A stretch of 64,000 bases of DNA, taken from contig JADANN010000434.1 in assembly GCA_018806985.1 (NCBI GenBank), positions 2,068,977 to 2,132,976 of the forward strand. The letters are read 5' to 3'. Positions 34,131 through 46,176 of the stretch are shown one piece after another. Origin of the DNA: Angiostrongylus vasorum. Lineage: Eukaryota; Nematoda; Chromadorea; Rhabditida; Metastrongylidae. The notes below the pieces were generated by a model. The model had not been told where the DNA came from. It saw nothing but the letters and a program-made list of their open reading frames with translations, and searched no databases. A program made the translations under genes and the position numbers. Each line of letters starts with the position of its first letter. Position 1 is the stretch's first letter.

Positions 34131-34974
34131 GCTACATTTTGCTGAGCTAAAGTCGGAAAGATAGGAAAGGTTGGACATTGAAATTTAGTAAATGACTAAA
34201 AATTCTACGTTCTGTTTAAATTCTGAAGTGATTGCAAAAAACTGAAAAACATTTTTTGTTTTTTAGGAGTAAAAAAAACGGATGTGGTAGTGGGTAATGT
34301 GGCAGCCCCAGATAGGAATGGCCATTTCTCCTCGTTTGTTGTTGCCTTAGTCATGCTGGAACTTCTAAATGGAGCTTTTCATTTTTTGATGTAATTTCTG
34401 TGGAATAAATGATTGAATGAAGTTGGAGGATTAACTTCAGTGCTGTTGAAAGCACTGGTCAATTCGTCACCAAATCATCTGAATTCGAAAGTGAAGATTG
34501 TTAAAGACTAACAGAAGGTTGCTACACGACTTTTTCTTGGCTAACGTTCAGGCGTCATCGTCTTCATGACAGCCACGGTGGCATGACTCGAGTGTTCGTA
34601 TCACTTAACCCTTTCACGACCGCAGCCATTATCTGCCTTCGATGTTATTAACAGGGTTTTTGTGTGACGCAAATTGTTGAAGCATTTCAGGTTTTTTATA
34701 TCCGTCGATTTCACCCCTTCCCACCGCCCCGTGCTAAACAGATTTTTGCAAGCAAGGGTGAGAATACCTATCCATGGACCAGCCCCATTTATAAAATCTG
34801 TGCACGGCATGCCATCGACTGACTGCAAAGGGTCGTGGAGGTGTTGTGTGGTCAAAAAAATAATGTATATACGTGAAAATTTTGAAAGAGAAGCACTTTT
34901 TGGTCAGTCCAGTGGACTGAATAGATACTAAAATTCACAAGCTTCACCACCTTTACGATTGCGGCCGTTTTAGC

Positions 34975-36040
34975 TGCATGTGCATACATATAAATAATGT
35001 GACGCATATATTACTATTTACTTTAGCTTATCTTCTCTGTTTTACTTAGTTATTTTAGTAATATCTTTAACGGAACCAACATTCGCTCGCGTAAATTGTG
35101 GCTCCTTCAACGTTATGGGCACGTTCGTTACCACTGCCAAGTTATCTTAAGTAGATTAGGTTTGATCATGTCTGCGTACATGCTTACTTGGATACATGGA
35201 TGGTTCATCTTCACGAGCAATGCGGACGTCAACACATTTTTCATTCTTTTTCCTCGCGCAGTCGTCGCCCATGATGGTGGTCTGCTTCGAAGATGATGAC
35301 GTTCACAGAGCGCAATTCATGATCCTTACATGGAATTCGTCACGCAAATGCAGTTGTTTGACATGAGCCATGTACATGTCGTCATACCGTGTGATCACGT
35401 CAAGTGACCGTTCAACACGGCGCTTTCATCTTTATGCAGTCCACTTCAGCAGTTTTTTAGCCATCTGCTTTGATTATTATCCGACCTACCCATCTTTGCT
35501 TTATTATCGATGTATATTCTCCTGGATATAGTAGAAAATTATATTCGTGCAAGTCTCGACTACCCAACGTCTTCGTTTTGAACACCATCTTCTGTTTGTG
35601 AGAACACGGGCGAGTAAGTATTAGCCGTGTTGTTGGAAAACTCCCATGTATATGGCGAAATGCTTTGTTCACGAAAAACGAATTACCGTAGAAGAGATGA
35701 GCTGTCGACGGAAGTCCTGCAAAACGGTTTCTACTTTCACTCCGAGCTCTTATTCCAAATTTTCGTCTTTTGTACATTTTCATCGACCTTCCCTACTTTA
35801 TCGCTGAAGTCTCCAACGGAAATTTCATGGACAGATTTCTCGTTGAGGATAACCTCCTCTATCTGATTATAGGACGTATCTGGTTCCGCTTCATCAGCTG
35901 TACAAGCTGGTAAGCATGACTTGATGACACTGACACTACCGACTTTTATTGGCTCAAAGTTTGGAGACAAATAGTCAAGCGACGTGATAGGATCTAGTAT
36001 AAGACGACATCTTGCGCAACAGGTGAAATTCTAAGAAAAA
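34975..36040 (+). pseudogene. Block C: extra copy of TRPM exon 7 and following intron
   Basis: It matches 9866-10930. Exon 7 is copied at 35059-35122 with TTATTTTAG and GTTCGT borders and stays open (NIFNGTNIRSRKLWLLQRYG), but no other TRPM exon is present, so it cannot make a channel. The rest is the RTE-X fragment (35130-36020, minus), also seen in blocks A and B. Confidence 0.82.
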
Positions 36041-36049
36041 TAGAAGCCC

Positions 36050-37340
36050 CCGTTATTAATCTCCGGCCGGTACTCTGCTGTAGATATATAGATGACTGCT
36101 TTATCATCTTCTCTACTCAGCAGGAGATGGACAAATGTTGTGAATTGTTGAATGAGCAGTCTGAGTACATCAACTTTACCCGTGAGAAACCCAAAAGAAA
36201 ATTGGCTTCCATTTCTTAACGTTCAGATCAACTTATCGGATAACGGTTACATGACAAAATGGTACCGAAAACCAAGTAACAAGAACAACATCGTTCATTT
36301 CCTCTACTCCCCACCCTTCACATACAAAGAGGGCGCTTGTAAGAAACATGTTTCGAACAGCCACCTCAGTGTGCACGAAGAGGGAATTAAAAGAGGAATC
36401 GCGCAACTTGACTCGGCAAATAGCCATCTCAATCAATGGCTATGAAATAGTAACCTCACGAGATAAGTCTAGAAGGAGAGCGACTACCCTAAAGGGAAAA
36501 ACGTGGCTAAGACAAAACCCCGTTTATGCTGCCGTTCATTAGCGATGAAGTAAGTGTAGCTATAAAACGATGCTTAAGAAGGGCAGGTCTAGAGGAATCG
36601 GTTGCGATAGTAGAAATACCACCCGATTCCCTTCGTCGTCAATTAGTTCGTAACCGGCTATATGACGGTCTATGTAAAACAAAAAAGTTGCGTAATTTGC
36701 CCTTATGGCAGGGACGGTGACTGCATGAGTTCAGGTGCGATATACCTGATCTCTTGTAGTACTTGCGAAGACGAATGTATTGGCGAAACGGGAAGACCTT
36801 TAAGCATCCGCATGAAAGAACACCTAGATGGCAAACGAAAAATCAAAACAAGGCACGCCACTAGGCACGCATAGGATACAAAAAACATAGCGGAGACGAT
36901 TTTGATATTAAAGTCGCTATCCTCGCATAGGATGCCAAAACACCAGCTCGAAAACTTCTTTGGGCTTTTTGGATAAGTACCAGGAGTCCTAGAATGAACA
37001 GCAGGGGAGGAATGCCCGGAGAGCACACGTGATCTGGCCCCGTACCTTCGCATCGACTTTTGATGTGGGGTGGTGCATTTATCGACCATATACGACTCTG
37101 ATCAGCTGTTCTTCCTCAGTGGAAGGCACGTGATAAACGGCGGGTTTTTCGAGAAGCTGTTGATTGTGTGGTTGCGATTTTTGATTTTCGTCTTTTTTGT
37201 ATGTGCGGAGCGTTTGACCTAGTAAATACCCTCAATATACCCTTCCAGGCTCCGAAGAAGGCTAAATCTGCCGAAACGTCAGCTTTAACGGCACAAAGAA
37301 TAAACTAACACCTCGTCTTTGCTCAACAAGAATATCGAGA
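36050..37340 (+). mobile_element. Penelope-like element: RT end, GIY-YIG endonuclease and tail
   Basis: Plus-strand readings: CCRYIDDCFIIFSTQQEMDK (about 36075-36135) with the intact catalytic YIDD, a one-base surplus in the A run near 36190, then NWLPFLNVQINLSDNG and the thumb region to 36445. At 36662-36874 CVICPYGRDGDC, GAIYLISCSTC and CIGETGRPLSIRMKEHL form a cysteine-rich linker and GIY-YIG nuclease. A tail with AAGAAGGC...GCCGAAACGTC follows at 37246-37340. Penelope-like elements prime reverse transcription at nicked targets. The 5' part is missing and frames are broken. Confidence 0.88.
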
Positions 37341-39444
37341 ACTATAAGAACGATAATTTCACAAAATTTCGTGACCTAATTTCTTCGAACGATTGATAAG
37401 TCTTTGTTATCCGTTATATCTGATAGATAAAGTAGATAATTCAAGAACGCGTAACAACAACATATTGTGAAATCGTTTAACTCAGTGCTAGTTCCGAATT
37501 GACGCCAGACAACAAACACTCTTTCGAAACACAATCTGTGCCTACTGTTTGTTCTAAAACAGGACCAACCACTGTGTGAACAGGAGGCATTAAGTTTTAT
37601 AGACTTCTTAGATTCATAGAAGTTAGATAGATAGAGTGGATGATTCGAACGTGCTGCTTCGTTTCGATCTTTTTTTAGAACGTGAAGCAACATAATGGCA
37701 CCAATTACGTTCTGGTAGTATTGTTATCGACAGTGGTAAGATGCATCATTCATTAAGATCATGAAGAACATCAGATGGATTACTTCTGCCAGCAAGAATG
37801 ACACCATACTCAATTTTAGAGAGTCCTTTCGGGCGCAAGAGAATACATTTGTGGAGGTGAGCGTCGTGAATACTTTCAAAAAGTCGTAAAACCTCTCCAC
37901 AACAAAGTTCGCAAACCAAGACTACTGCCAGCGTTGGTAAGAGACTTATCGTTAAATTCACTTTGTTCAACCGAAAAGATTACGATTGAGTATTTCTTCC
38001 CATTCTTTGGTTTTCAAGCAACGAAAACATCTATGACCGTCCATCACGAGACTCTAATGAATAGCCAACCGATCACAGTGTTTAAATAGCCGATCTAAAT
38101 GAATAAGGTCTTCAGTAGCATATGCCTTACATTTAGTCTTCTCCATTTGACGAGTATGAATTCTGCTACATCTCGCCAGCAGCTCACTCAAGAACAGTAG
38201 TCGCGAAATCACATTCACAGCTAGCTTCCTTGGATAGCTGTCGACAGTAGTAGTAGCAGTTGCAAAAAATGAACCCCAGTGCTGAATTAAGCTAATCCAT
38301 GAAAAAAAGCTATCTGTATTCAACTGATCAGTAAAACTGACAAATCTGGCTCTTGAAATATTAACACGACTTGGGCTTTATGTTAAATAATGCCGTGGAG
38401 GAGTAACTATTCACTGAATCTAGGCGGCCCATGTGATTGGTCAAAGTTCTACTAATACTCTGAGGGGAAAACACGGTAGAAGCAAACTAATACTCTGAGG
38501 GAAAGCACGGTAGAGGCAGTTTTTGAAGCAGACTGTCTAACAGTCCCAATAATGATGGATTTCACGCTTCGTCTCCTGCATTTTGAAGCATTGATGCCCC
38601 AGTAATATACATTGCTGTCGAATCGCAACAGTGTTTCTATCGCGCAGGGTGCATACATACAGGAAGAAAAGACTACGATTTCCCTTCGCAAAAACGACTC
38701 TGGTGTAAATCGTCTCTCTTAGAGTTCGCATTCAAAACTGTTTCCTTTAATATGCCGCCTTTCCACGTATAAGGTTTAAATAGCCTTAACCCACTTTACG
38801 ATTACATCCATTCGGAAAAAAATTTTTTTCCCTTATCCGTGCACCAGTACATAGAACGGAATCTCTTAATGAGCCTACTCTAACAAAATAATAGATTACA
38901 AGCAAGAAGGTTTAATACTAGTTTATTCAGAACTACAGTTGCAGGACGGAGAAACTGCCCATTGAAGCAGTTGTGGAATGCCGCACAGCAAAATCTCCAG
39001 CGAGCTGCGAGGTGGTCTATACTATCTTCCAACAGTACCAATTTGCATTTCACATGATCATTTTGAGTGAGATCGAAGCGGAATCAAGTGTTATTCTTCA
39101 AGTTCCGTAATTTCAGCTACATATTTCTGCAAGGACCTACTATTGCTAGTCCCACCTCTATAGTGGGTCAATTGATATTGGAATCGCAGCACAGAAACAC
39201 CGTGAGAAAGTAAGCTTTGTTAAGAAGAATTCCGAGAAAAAAAAACTTGTTCTTGGACAGATGGAAAGATCGGATATCGGAAGCGTTGGTTGGGGAGCGT
39301 CCAAATGTCCAGAATCTAGTGGAATCGTATGCATCAGTGTGGCGTGCTTCTATGGCAAAATGTAAGCGGTGTTTTCTCAAAAAAAGGAACAACAAGCGAA
39401 ACTTGTTTCAGTGGTTAATTTGAAAACGAAAGTTCTAAAGGACT

Positions 39445-39720
39445 TGAAAAGATGGAAGAAAGAAAGAAAGAAAGAAAAGAGAGGAAGAAACAAAAAAGAG
39501 AGAAAGAAAAAAAGAGGGAAAGAAAGAGAGAAAGAAAGAAAGGAGAGGAAGAAAGAAAGAAGAGGAAGAAAGAAAAGAGAGGAAGAAAGAAAGAAAGAAA
39601 GAAAGAAAAGAAAAAAATAAAACAAATAAAAAGAAACAAAGATAATAAATAAGGAAAAAGGAGGAAAGAAAAAGAAAAGAAAGATAAGAAGGAAAGAAAA
39701 GAAAGAGAGAAAGGATATAG
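39445..39720. repeat. Polypurine tract, GAAA-type microsatellite
   Basis: About 275 bases that are almost pure A and G on the plus strand, built from GAAAGAAA and GAGGAAGAAA units with very few pyrimidines. Long mirror-like purine tracts can form triplex DNA. Open frames in it are compositional. Confidence 0.9.
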
Positions 39721-39990
39721 AGAAAATTCACCACCAACATAGGGAATGTTCTCTATATAAAACATTATGAATACTGTGTCCGGTGACCTTGCTCCTATTT
39801 TCTATATTGGTGTGTATTTCTTGTTCTCCTGTAAGCATTTTAAGTCTATCATCGCATCTTCTCTTAATTCCTTCTTAGCCACTATCTCACACAGTTACTT
39901 CGCAGGTGGATGGAAAGGGATTCTACAATTCCTTCCAACAAGCTGCTCTTCTTTGTCCGACAGTTCGGGCACTGAGTCAGCAGCAGTCAG

Positions 39991-40040
39991 CGGAATGTAC
40001 ATTCCAGCAACTGCCCGGAATGTACATTCCAGCAACTGCC
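39991..40040. repeat. Exact 25-bp tandem duplication around a 14-bp palindrome
   Basis: The unit at 39991-40015 is repeated exactly at 40016-40040. Each contains the perfect palindrome GGAATGTACATTCC. GGAATG/CATTCC is the core recognised by TEAD-type factors; no nearby promoter is evident, so function is unproven. Confidence 0.85.
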
Positions 40041-40599
40041 GTCCCAAAGAAGTTTCCGAACGCGCAGCTGCGTGCTTTCACATGCAGCCCTATCAGATGG
40101 AGCTAGTAGAAAAAACCTCTAGAACCTCTCTCTAGGTACTGTCTTTAGTTCCCTCCGACAAAGCTCCACCCACTACGGAAGGAATTCAAGCAACCCAAGA
40201 CTCGTCTAGAAGTGTTCGTAGCGTTCGGTTGAGTGCTCATCCGGTCCTATTCCCTCAGTGTCCTAATTCCAGTATCCACCTAACTCCCTTCAATTACTCA
40301 CTTGCTCTCACTTCAATCTCACTCGCATATACCCATCTAACCTCCATACCAGATATTATTATTGTACAGTTGTTATTACTACAAACCATTGTAACCCAAA
40401 CTCGAGGTTGTTCACGACAGTTACTGAAAAAAGACCCGCGTGGCAGCTACAAAGACCAATATTTACAACGACTTGGTATTCATATAAAGTTGGACTCAAC
40501 GCCACCACAAAGGACTTAAGCAGATTGAAACCATCAGTTCGTCTTAAGGATATACGCGTAGGAAGAATTCCCTGAAAATGAAAAAACTTGCGGCTTTCA

Positions 40600-41170
40600 A
40601 TTAATATCTGTAATAATGTGGGAACTCTCTCTTCACCTTCGTCTACGTTAGGTCAAATCTCGACGTTTCTAAAACCTTATTCAAATAAACATCTGTGAGT
40701 AAGCATCCATAAGTTCTTATGGACAGTAGCTAGTCAAATTCCTATTTTCTTTTTTGAAATCCGAGCATACTTTCGACTTCCTCCCAACAGTTTACCGCCT
40801 CATCGTGGGTGGGAGGTGTTCCTGCGTGTCGGACTGCGATATACAGCGGGGCGATTTATCCGGCTGACAGGGTCTCCTAAAATAAGAAGGAGACCGGCGT
40901 TTCCATCAGGAAGTCCAGCTAAGAGTAAACCAATACCAGGATCCACCACCGTCCTGGTATCGAAGCAGTCGCATGGTAGCAAATCTCCCTCTGAAGAACA
41001 AGGGCTGTGACTGCCTGTGGTGATGAAGACCTGAGGCAGACCTTGACCAGGCTGAACTCGGGATCCCGATTGCAGGGAACCATAATGGCTTAACCAGAAG
41101 ATGGAGATTATGGTCGCACAACCAGTGAGGGCGGGCCATTCAAGTATCAAGTATCAACTAATGTAAGAAC
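40600..41170 (+). repeat. S3-family repeat
   Basis: Shares GGATCCACCACCGTCCTGGT, AGACCGGCGTTTCCATC and a final CACAACCA-TGAGG block with 59575-60090 and 62185-62580. It interrupts copy 2 of the duplicated unit between 40620 and 41215. The family is about 0.4-0.5 kb and its origin is unknown. Confidence 0.65.
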
Positions 41171-42789
41171 TACAAACAGAGAAACAGCACTTTTCGCGAT
41201 ACCGTCACCTTTCATTGAAATTCACAAGGCCAGCACCCACATTTCATTTTTCCGTGGCACTCATACTATATATGTATTACGTGTACCGACGCATTTTTTT
41301 CCTTTCATAAGCCTCTCACCATATTCACACAGACTTCTTAGGTAGTTGGAATTCCAATAATTTCATTCGTTGGATCAAGTGGTTTTATCGAGGTGGTGAT
41401 GGAATGATTACTGATTAGACATGCTATCAAACGAACAGTCTTTTTTCGTAGGATAGTTTTGCCTCATGATAATGACTTCACCTCACCACAGCACAGGTGA
41501 GTGGTGGTGTGAAGAAGCCTCTCGTTATTGTACTCGTCGCTACAGAAATTGACCGAGTTGCTGATTCGCAAAGTGCCATTCCAACCTCTTGTACAAGAGA
41601 TGGTACAAGACCTCAAGATCGACTTGCGTTTCCAGTCGTCGGCTGTAATGGCTCCTCAAGAAGTCTCTGAGGCTTGTCTGATTGTACTGTTTGCGGAGAT
41701 GAACCTAGTTGCGATCTATGTGAAAAGCGCCACTATCATGCTAAAAGTCATCTAGCTGGCCCGTCGAATTCGAGGAGAACGTCTTCACCTTAGTTGAACG
41801 CCCAAAAAAAATGCACCGTAAAAAACGAGGAAACAAGCCCTTGGAGAAAACCTGTTGTTGCGAGTACTGCTTCTACTGAACTAGTAAAAGCATTTAGCGA
41901 GCGAGCTCATGCCGTTTAGAACAAGCCGCTATGTTTTGGTAAGAGTTGAGAATATCGGCGATCGTGCAAGTGGGTTGCTTTGCAGATATGCTCTCGATCA
42001 ATCTGTTAGAAATGAATAAAGAGCATCTGTTTGTTCATATTTAAAATTAAACAAGATCTGCAAAGCATTGTGGCACTTCGACAATCGCTCTAAGACCAAA
42101 ATCATGTTAAAAATGCATTTTCTTGCTCGTGCCTCTTTTCTTATGTTAATATTATCAGCTCCGACTCCTCTGAGAACCATTTGCCTGCAACAACAACGCT
42201 CACAACAGCTAATGGGGAGGAAGAGGAGGAAAAGTCGACGTGCGAACTTTCTACTGAAGCCCAGAAGTTCGCCATATCGACGAATGGACCTACCACGGAG
42301 GAGTTTACCATATCGACGCATCGACGTACAATGGAGGAAGTTTTCGCATCATCAACGAAACATACCTACCATAGATGACGCCTTGGCTGCGACATCAACG
42401 AAGGAAGAGCTTCCTTCTGTTCGGTCCAAGTTAGTTATTATTTAGATTTGGTTTTCAATGTCTACGATCGCGTTCTATTAACGGCACCGATGAATTCCCA
42501 TTGATATTTTTTGCAGAACTAAAATCGAGAAGTTAGGAATGGAGGAAATTGAGACGTATTACATCGCTAAAAATTCTGCGTTATCTTTAAATTATGAAGT
42601 GATTGTAAGAGCTGAGAGACATTTTTGCTTTTAACAGTCAAAAAGCGGATAAAGTAGTGGAAAATGTGGCAGCCTCGGATAGAAATGACCCTTTCTCTAC
42701 CTTTCCGTTGCCTTCGCTGTGCTCGAACCTCTGAATGGAGCTTTTCGGTTTTGATATTAATTCTTCACTGATTTCATGTGTGTAATAAA

Positions 42790-43860
42790 AGATTGACCTC
42801 AGTTGATGGATTAACGTTTAATTTATTGAGAACAGTGGTCATTTCTTCATCAGTCATTTGAATTCGAGAGCGAAGATGGTTAAAAGCAAACAGAGGTTGT
42901 TACAAGACCTTTTGTTGGTTACGTCCCGGCGTCTTCACATCTTCGTAGGCACGGTGATTCGATCTGAGTGCTCAAAGCAGTTAACCCTTTCACGACCGCG
43001 ATCATTGTCTGATGTCGATGTTATTTGCTTTCCACGTGGTTTTGTGTGATAGTCCAAGTGTATTTCTACGTCTCCTTCATGTTTTTTTATATCCATCGAT
43101 TCCATCCCACCGTCGGAAACGGCTTTTTTGCAAGTACAGCTGAGAATCCGCATCCAAGGACCAGTCCCAGTATAAAATCTGTACACGGCATGCCATCGAT
43201 TGACCACAAAGGATCGTGAGTTATAACGTGGTCAAAAAGTCATGTATTTACGTGGAAATATTGAAAGAGAAGCACGTATGGTCGATTCTATGAATAAATG
43301 ATTGAATGAAGTTGGAGGATTAACTTCAGTGCTGTTGAAAGCACTGATCAATTCGTCACCAAATCATCTGAATTCGAAAGTGAAGATTGTTAAAGACTAA
43401 CAGAAGGTTGCTACACGACTTTTTTCTTGGCTAACGTTCAGGCGTCATCGTCTTCATGACAGCCACGGTGGCATGACTCGAGTGTTCGCATCACTTAACC
43501 CTTTCACGACCGAGGCAATGATCTGATGTCGATGTTACTAGCTTTCCGCAAGGTTTATGTGATAGTTGGGGGTGCATTTTTGTGTCTATTTCATGGTTCT
43601 TATATTCATGGATTTCATCCCACTGTTCGAAACAGGTTTTTTGCAAGCGTAGGTGAGAACAGCCATCCATGGACCAGCCCCAATATGAAATCTGTATACG
43701 GCATACCATCGATTGGCTACAAAGGGTCGTGGAGGTGTTATGGGCAAAAAGTAATTACGTGAAAATTTTGAAAGAGAAGCACTTCCGGTCAGCCCTCTGA
43801 GCTAAATAGATGTTACAATTCAAAAAGCTTCACCCCCTTTACGATTGCGGCCGTTTTAAG
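42790..43860 (+). repeat. Tandem duplication at the end of copy 2
   Basis: The segment 42790-43270 and the segment 43290-43860 are related to each other and to 34403-34970. The second is nearly identical to 34403-34622 over 220 bases (three differences seen), much closer than its tandem neighbour. Confidence 0.75.
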
Positions 43861-44190
43861 TGTAGATCCGTGAATGACGTGTCATTTTAGTGTCATTCCG
43901 AAACGTGCAGCGGCATACACGTTGAAATCAATGCGCGTGCTCGTAGAAGGGTCATATCTCGAGTCTTTGGTGCCGGATTGTTTGCACATCAAAGTTTCAT
44001 AGCGCTCTGTTGGATGAACGAATAAACTAAAATGTTCGTTGACCATTGTGATACTAAATAATTGGTAACAAAAAGTTTGTCACTTTATTATAGTTGTGGT
44101 GTTGTAGCATAAAACTGAGAAAAATTTTATACCTGTTTAATATTTGGAGGGATTTTAGCAGATGAGGAGAACAACTATGCACTAACAGTA
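43861..44190. other. Short unassigned spacer
   Basis: No coding or repeat signature recognised between the duplicated unit and the retroelement remains that follow. Confidence 0.4.
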
Positions 44191-44199
44191 CACTCACAC

Positions 44200-44330
44200 T
44201 AAATTAGAAACACTCATCAAACGCTATTATTGCTCTCCATATTCTTGTTGAACAAACACAAGGTGTTACTCTATTCTTCATTCCGCTGAAACTAACGTTT
44301 TCGCAGTACCGCCTTCTTCTGTGCCTGGAA
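44200..44330 (-). repeat. Penelope-like tail fragment
   Basis: In reverse it reads CAGAAGAAGGCGG, GAAAACGTTAG, a TAACACCT block and TTCAACAAGAATAT, the same order as 37246-37340. It abuts the 3' end of the RTE-Y copy. Confidence 0.6.
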
Positions 44331-46176
44331 GGACCACCTGTATCACATGTAGTACAGCTGATCGTCGAGTGAGTCGAGAGTGTGCCAGTAAATCTCCCAT
44401 TTTTTCCTTGTCGCGTGCAAGAGTAGCCCAGTGAGTTCTGCTCGCTCCAGGGACTCGTTGAGCATCATATCTTTCTTCTAAGCTTTTTCGTAAAGAACTC
44501 TGACCATCGGGTCGGTGGTCATCCTGCAGTGCGTTGACATCCCGAGGAATCCAGTCACTAACGGCTCTTGTCCATCGGTTGTCATTCATACTCATTACGT
44601 GTCCGGCTTACCTTATCTTCGAATGTTTGGCGCACAGAACGGCATCCTTAATTCTTGATCGTTGACCCAGGTCAGAGCTTCAGATCCTTCCCTTACAATG
44701 TGTGAAACGGGATACTCCTAGCATCGTCCTTTCGACTGCGCGTTCAATAACGCTGAGTGATTCTTCATCCTGCTTCCGCAGCGACCAGGTTTCTGACGCA
44801 TACATTAAGGCAGGAAGTACCGTTGAGCCGAAAAGGTGGACATGGAGTCGAGTGTTGTTTGTTCTCTTCACTACACCTTCGATGCTCTTGAAAGCTCTCC
44901 AGACCGCTCATTTCCTTCTGCTCAACTCTGGAGCTAAGTCCTTCATCATGTTGTCTTCCCGACCCAGACAGACATAACTGGATCATTCGGAGATATTCAT
45001 TCCTTTGAGCGTGAATGCGGCATACGAAACCATTCCGTTCCTCATGAACATCGTTTTTTATGAGATTTAGTCGAGGATCAATCTTTCTAGAGGCTTTATT
45101 AAAGTCGGCAACCATTCGTTCCGCTTGGCTAATATTTGGTGCTATTAGAAGGATATCATCAGCAAAACGAAGATGGTGTAATTGCCGACCATCGATTTCC
45201 ACTCTCATGTTGTCCCATTCCAATGTCCGGATTACGTTCTCGAGGGTAGCTGTGAATAATTTTTGGCGTGATGTTATCGCTTTGCCTAAACCCTCTTTTG
45301 ACGTCGATGTTAATATCGTTATAGAGTGATGATATATTGGTCGTGAAATTTCTGTAAAAGTCGCGAAGGATCTTTATATACTGAATACGGACTCCTGATT
45401 CCATGACTGCTTCTATCACAGTTGAGTCAAAGGCTTTCCTTAAATCGATGATGGTGATACAGAGCGGTCTTTTGTACTCCCGCGATACTTCGATGCGTCT
45501 TGTTACCGTGTGGATGTGCTCCATCGTACTAAATCCTCTTCGAAACCCTGCTTGCTGACATGGCTGTCCTTCGTCCAGTGTTCTGTCAATCCTGTTTAGG
45601 ATGACTCGAGGTGAAAAGTTCGTAGACGACAGACAGCAAGCAGATTGGGCGGTAGTTGCCGATATCGTGTAGGTCAGCCTTCTTAAACAATAACACGGTC
45701 CTGCTGGCCTTCCACTGACTACGGAGCTTACATTCAGATAGGTAACGTGTGAAGACCAGAGCCAGCGTGTTTACGAAGACTGGCGGAAGGTTCTTCAGGT
45801 GTTCAGATCTTATCCCGTTCCGGACCTGGTGTGTTCGATTCTTCATCGATGGAGTAGCATGTCGGATTTCGGAAGGGAGAATCGGTTGAATGACATATCC
45901 GCCATCCCTTTCTTTCATATGAAGAAAGGGGGAAGTGGCTATTGAAGCGATCTGAGTACTATTCGCGAATGATTCTTTCCATTGTCTTTCTGGACGTTGT
46001 AACTGTTCCGTTTGGGTGTCAGAGTTCATTCATATTGGTCTTGTAATTGGAGAAGCTTCGCTGGGCTTTGTAAATACTTTTCCCAGGCTCTGCAATTTCG
46101 ACTATGACTACTGCTCTTTCCTCTTTAAGATCATCACTTATCGCGTATCTGCATTGTTGTGCAAGTTCGGAAGGGG
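44331..46176 (-). mobile_element. RTE-Y element, 5'-truncated copy
   Basis: Reverse readings in order: linker and pre-RT (LPSEIRHATPSMKN near 45910), GNYRPICLLSVVYELF, ITIIDLRKAFDS, NIDVKRGFRQSDN, HLRFADDILLIAPN, then the C-terminal PALMYASETWSLRKQDEES and DNRWTRAVSDWIPRDV near 44590. The catalytic FADD box is intact but frames break near 45590, 45230 and 44680. The endonuclease is missing. 5' truncation is usual for target-primed insertion. Its 5' end abuts block B inside the copied exon 7. Confidence 0.87.

Larger units (their letters stand above)
29840..34970. repeat. Duplicated unit of unknown nature, copy 1
   Basis: The segment repeats, in the same order, at 37440-43860. Landmarks: ACTCTTTCGAAACACAATCT (29928 and 37521), a GAACGCGAAACAACATAATG type segment (30088), GATCGGATATCG (31218 and 39269), a KRN-x-V...FKF-x-NFSY reading (31020 and 39080), a zinc-finger-like segment (32300), and the AACAGAAGGTTGCTACACGA segment (34511). 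It contains two S2 insertions absent from copy 2 and an internal tandem repeat (32380-33400 against 33411-34130). It could be a decayed large transposon or a gene-containing segment. Confidence 0.7.
37440..43860. repeat. Duplicated unit of unknown nature, copy 2
   Basis: Counterpart of 29840-34970, in the same orientation. It differs by a purine-rich microsatellite and flanking insert (about 39445-40500), an S3 insertion (40600-41170), lack of the two S2 copies, and a tandem duplication of its last part (42790-43270 and 43290-43860). Most readings open in copy 1 contain stops here. Confidence 0.7.

Noticed and set aside
39377..39765. Minus-strand open frames rich in Phe, Leu and Ser
   Set aside because: They are translations of the polypurine tract complement and have no gene structure.
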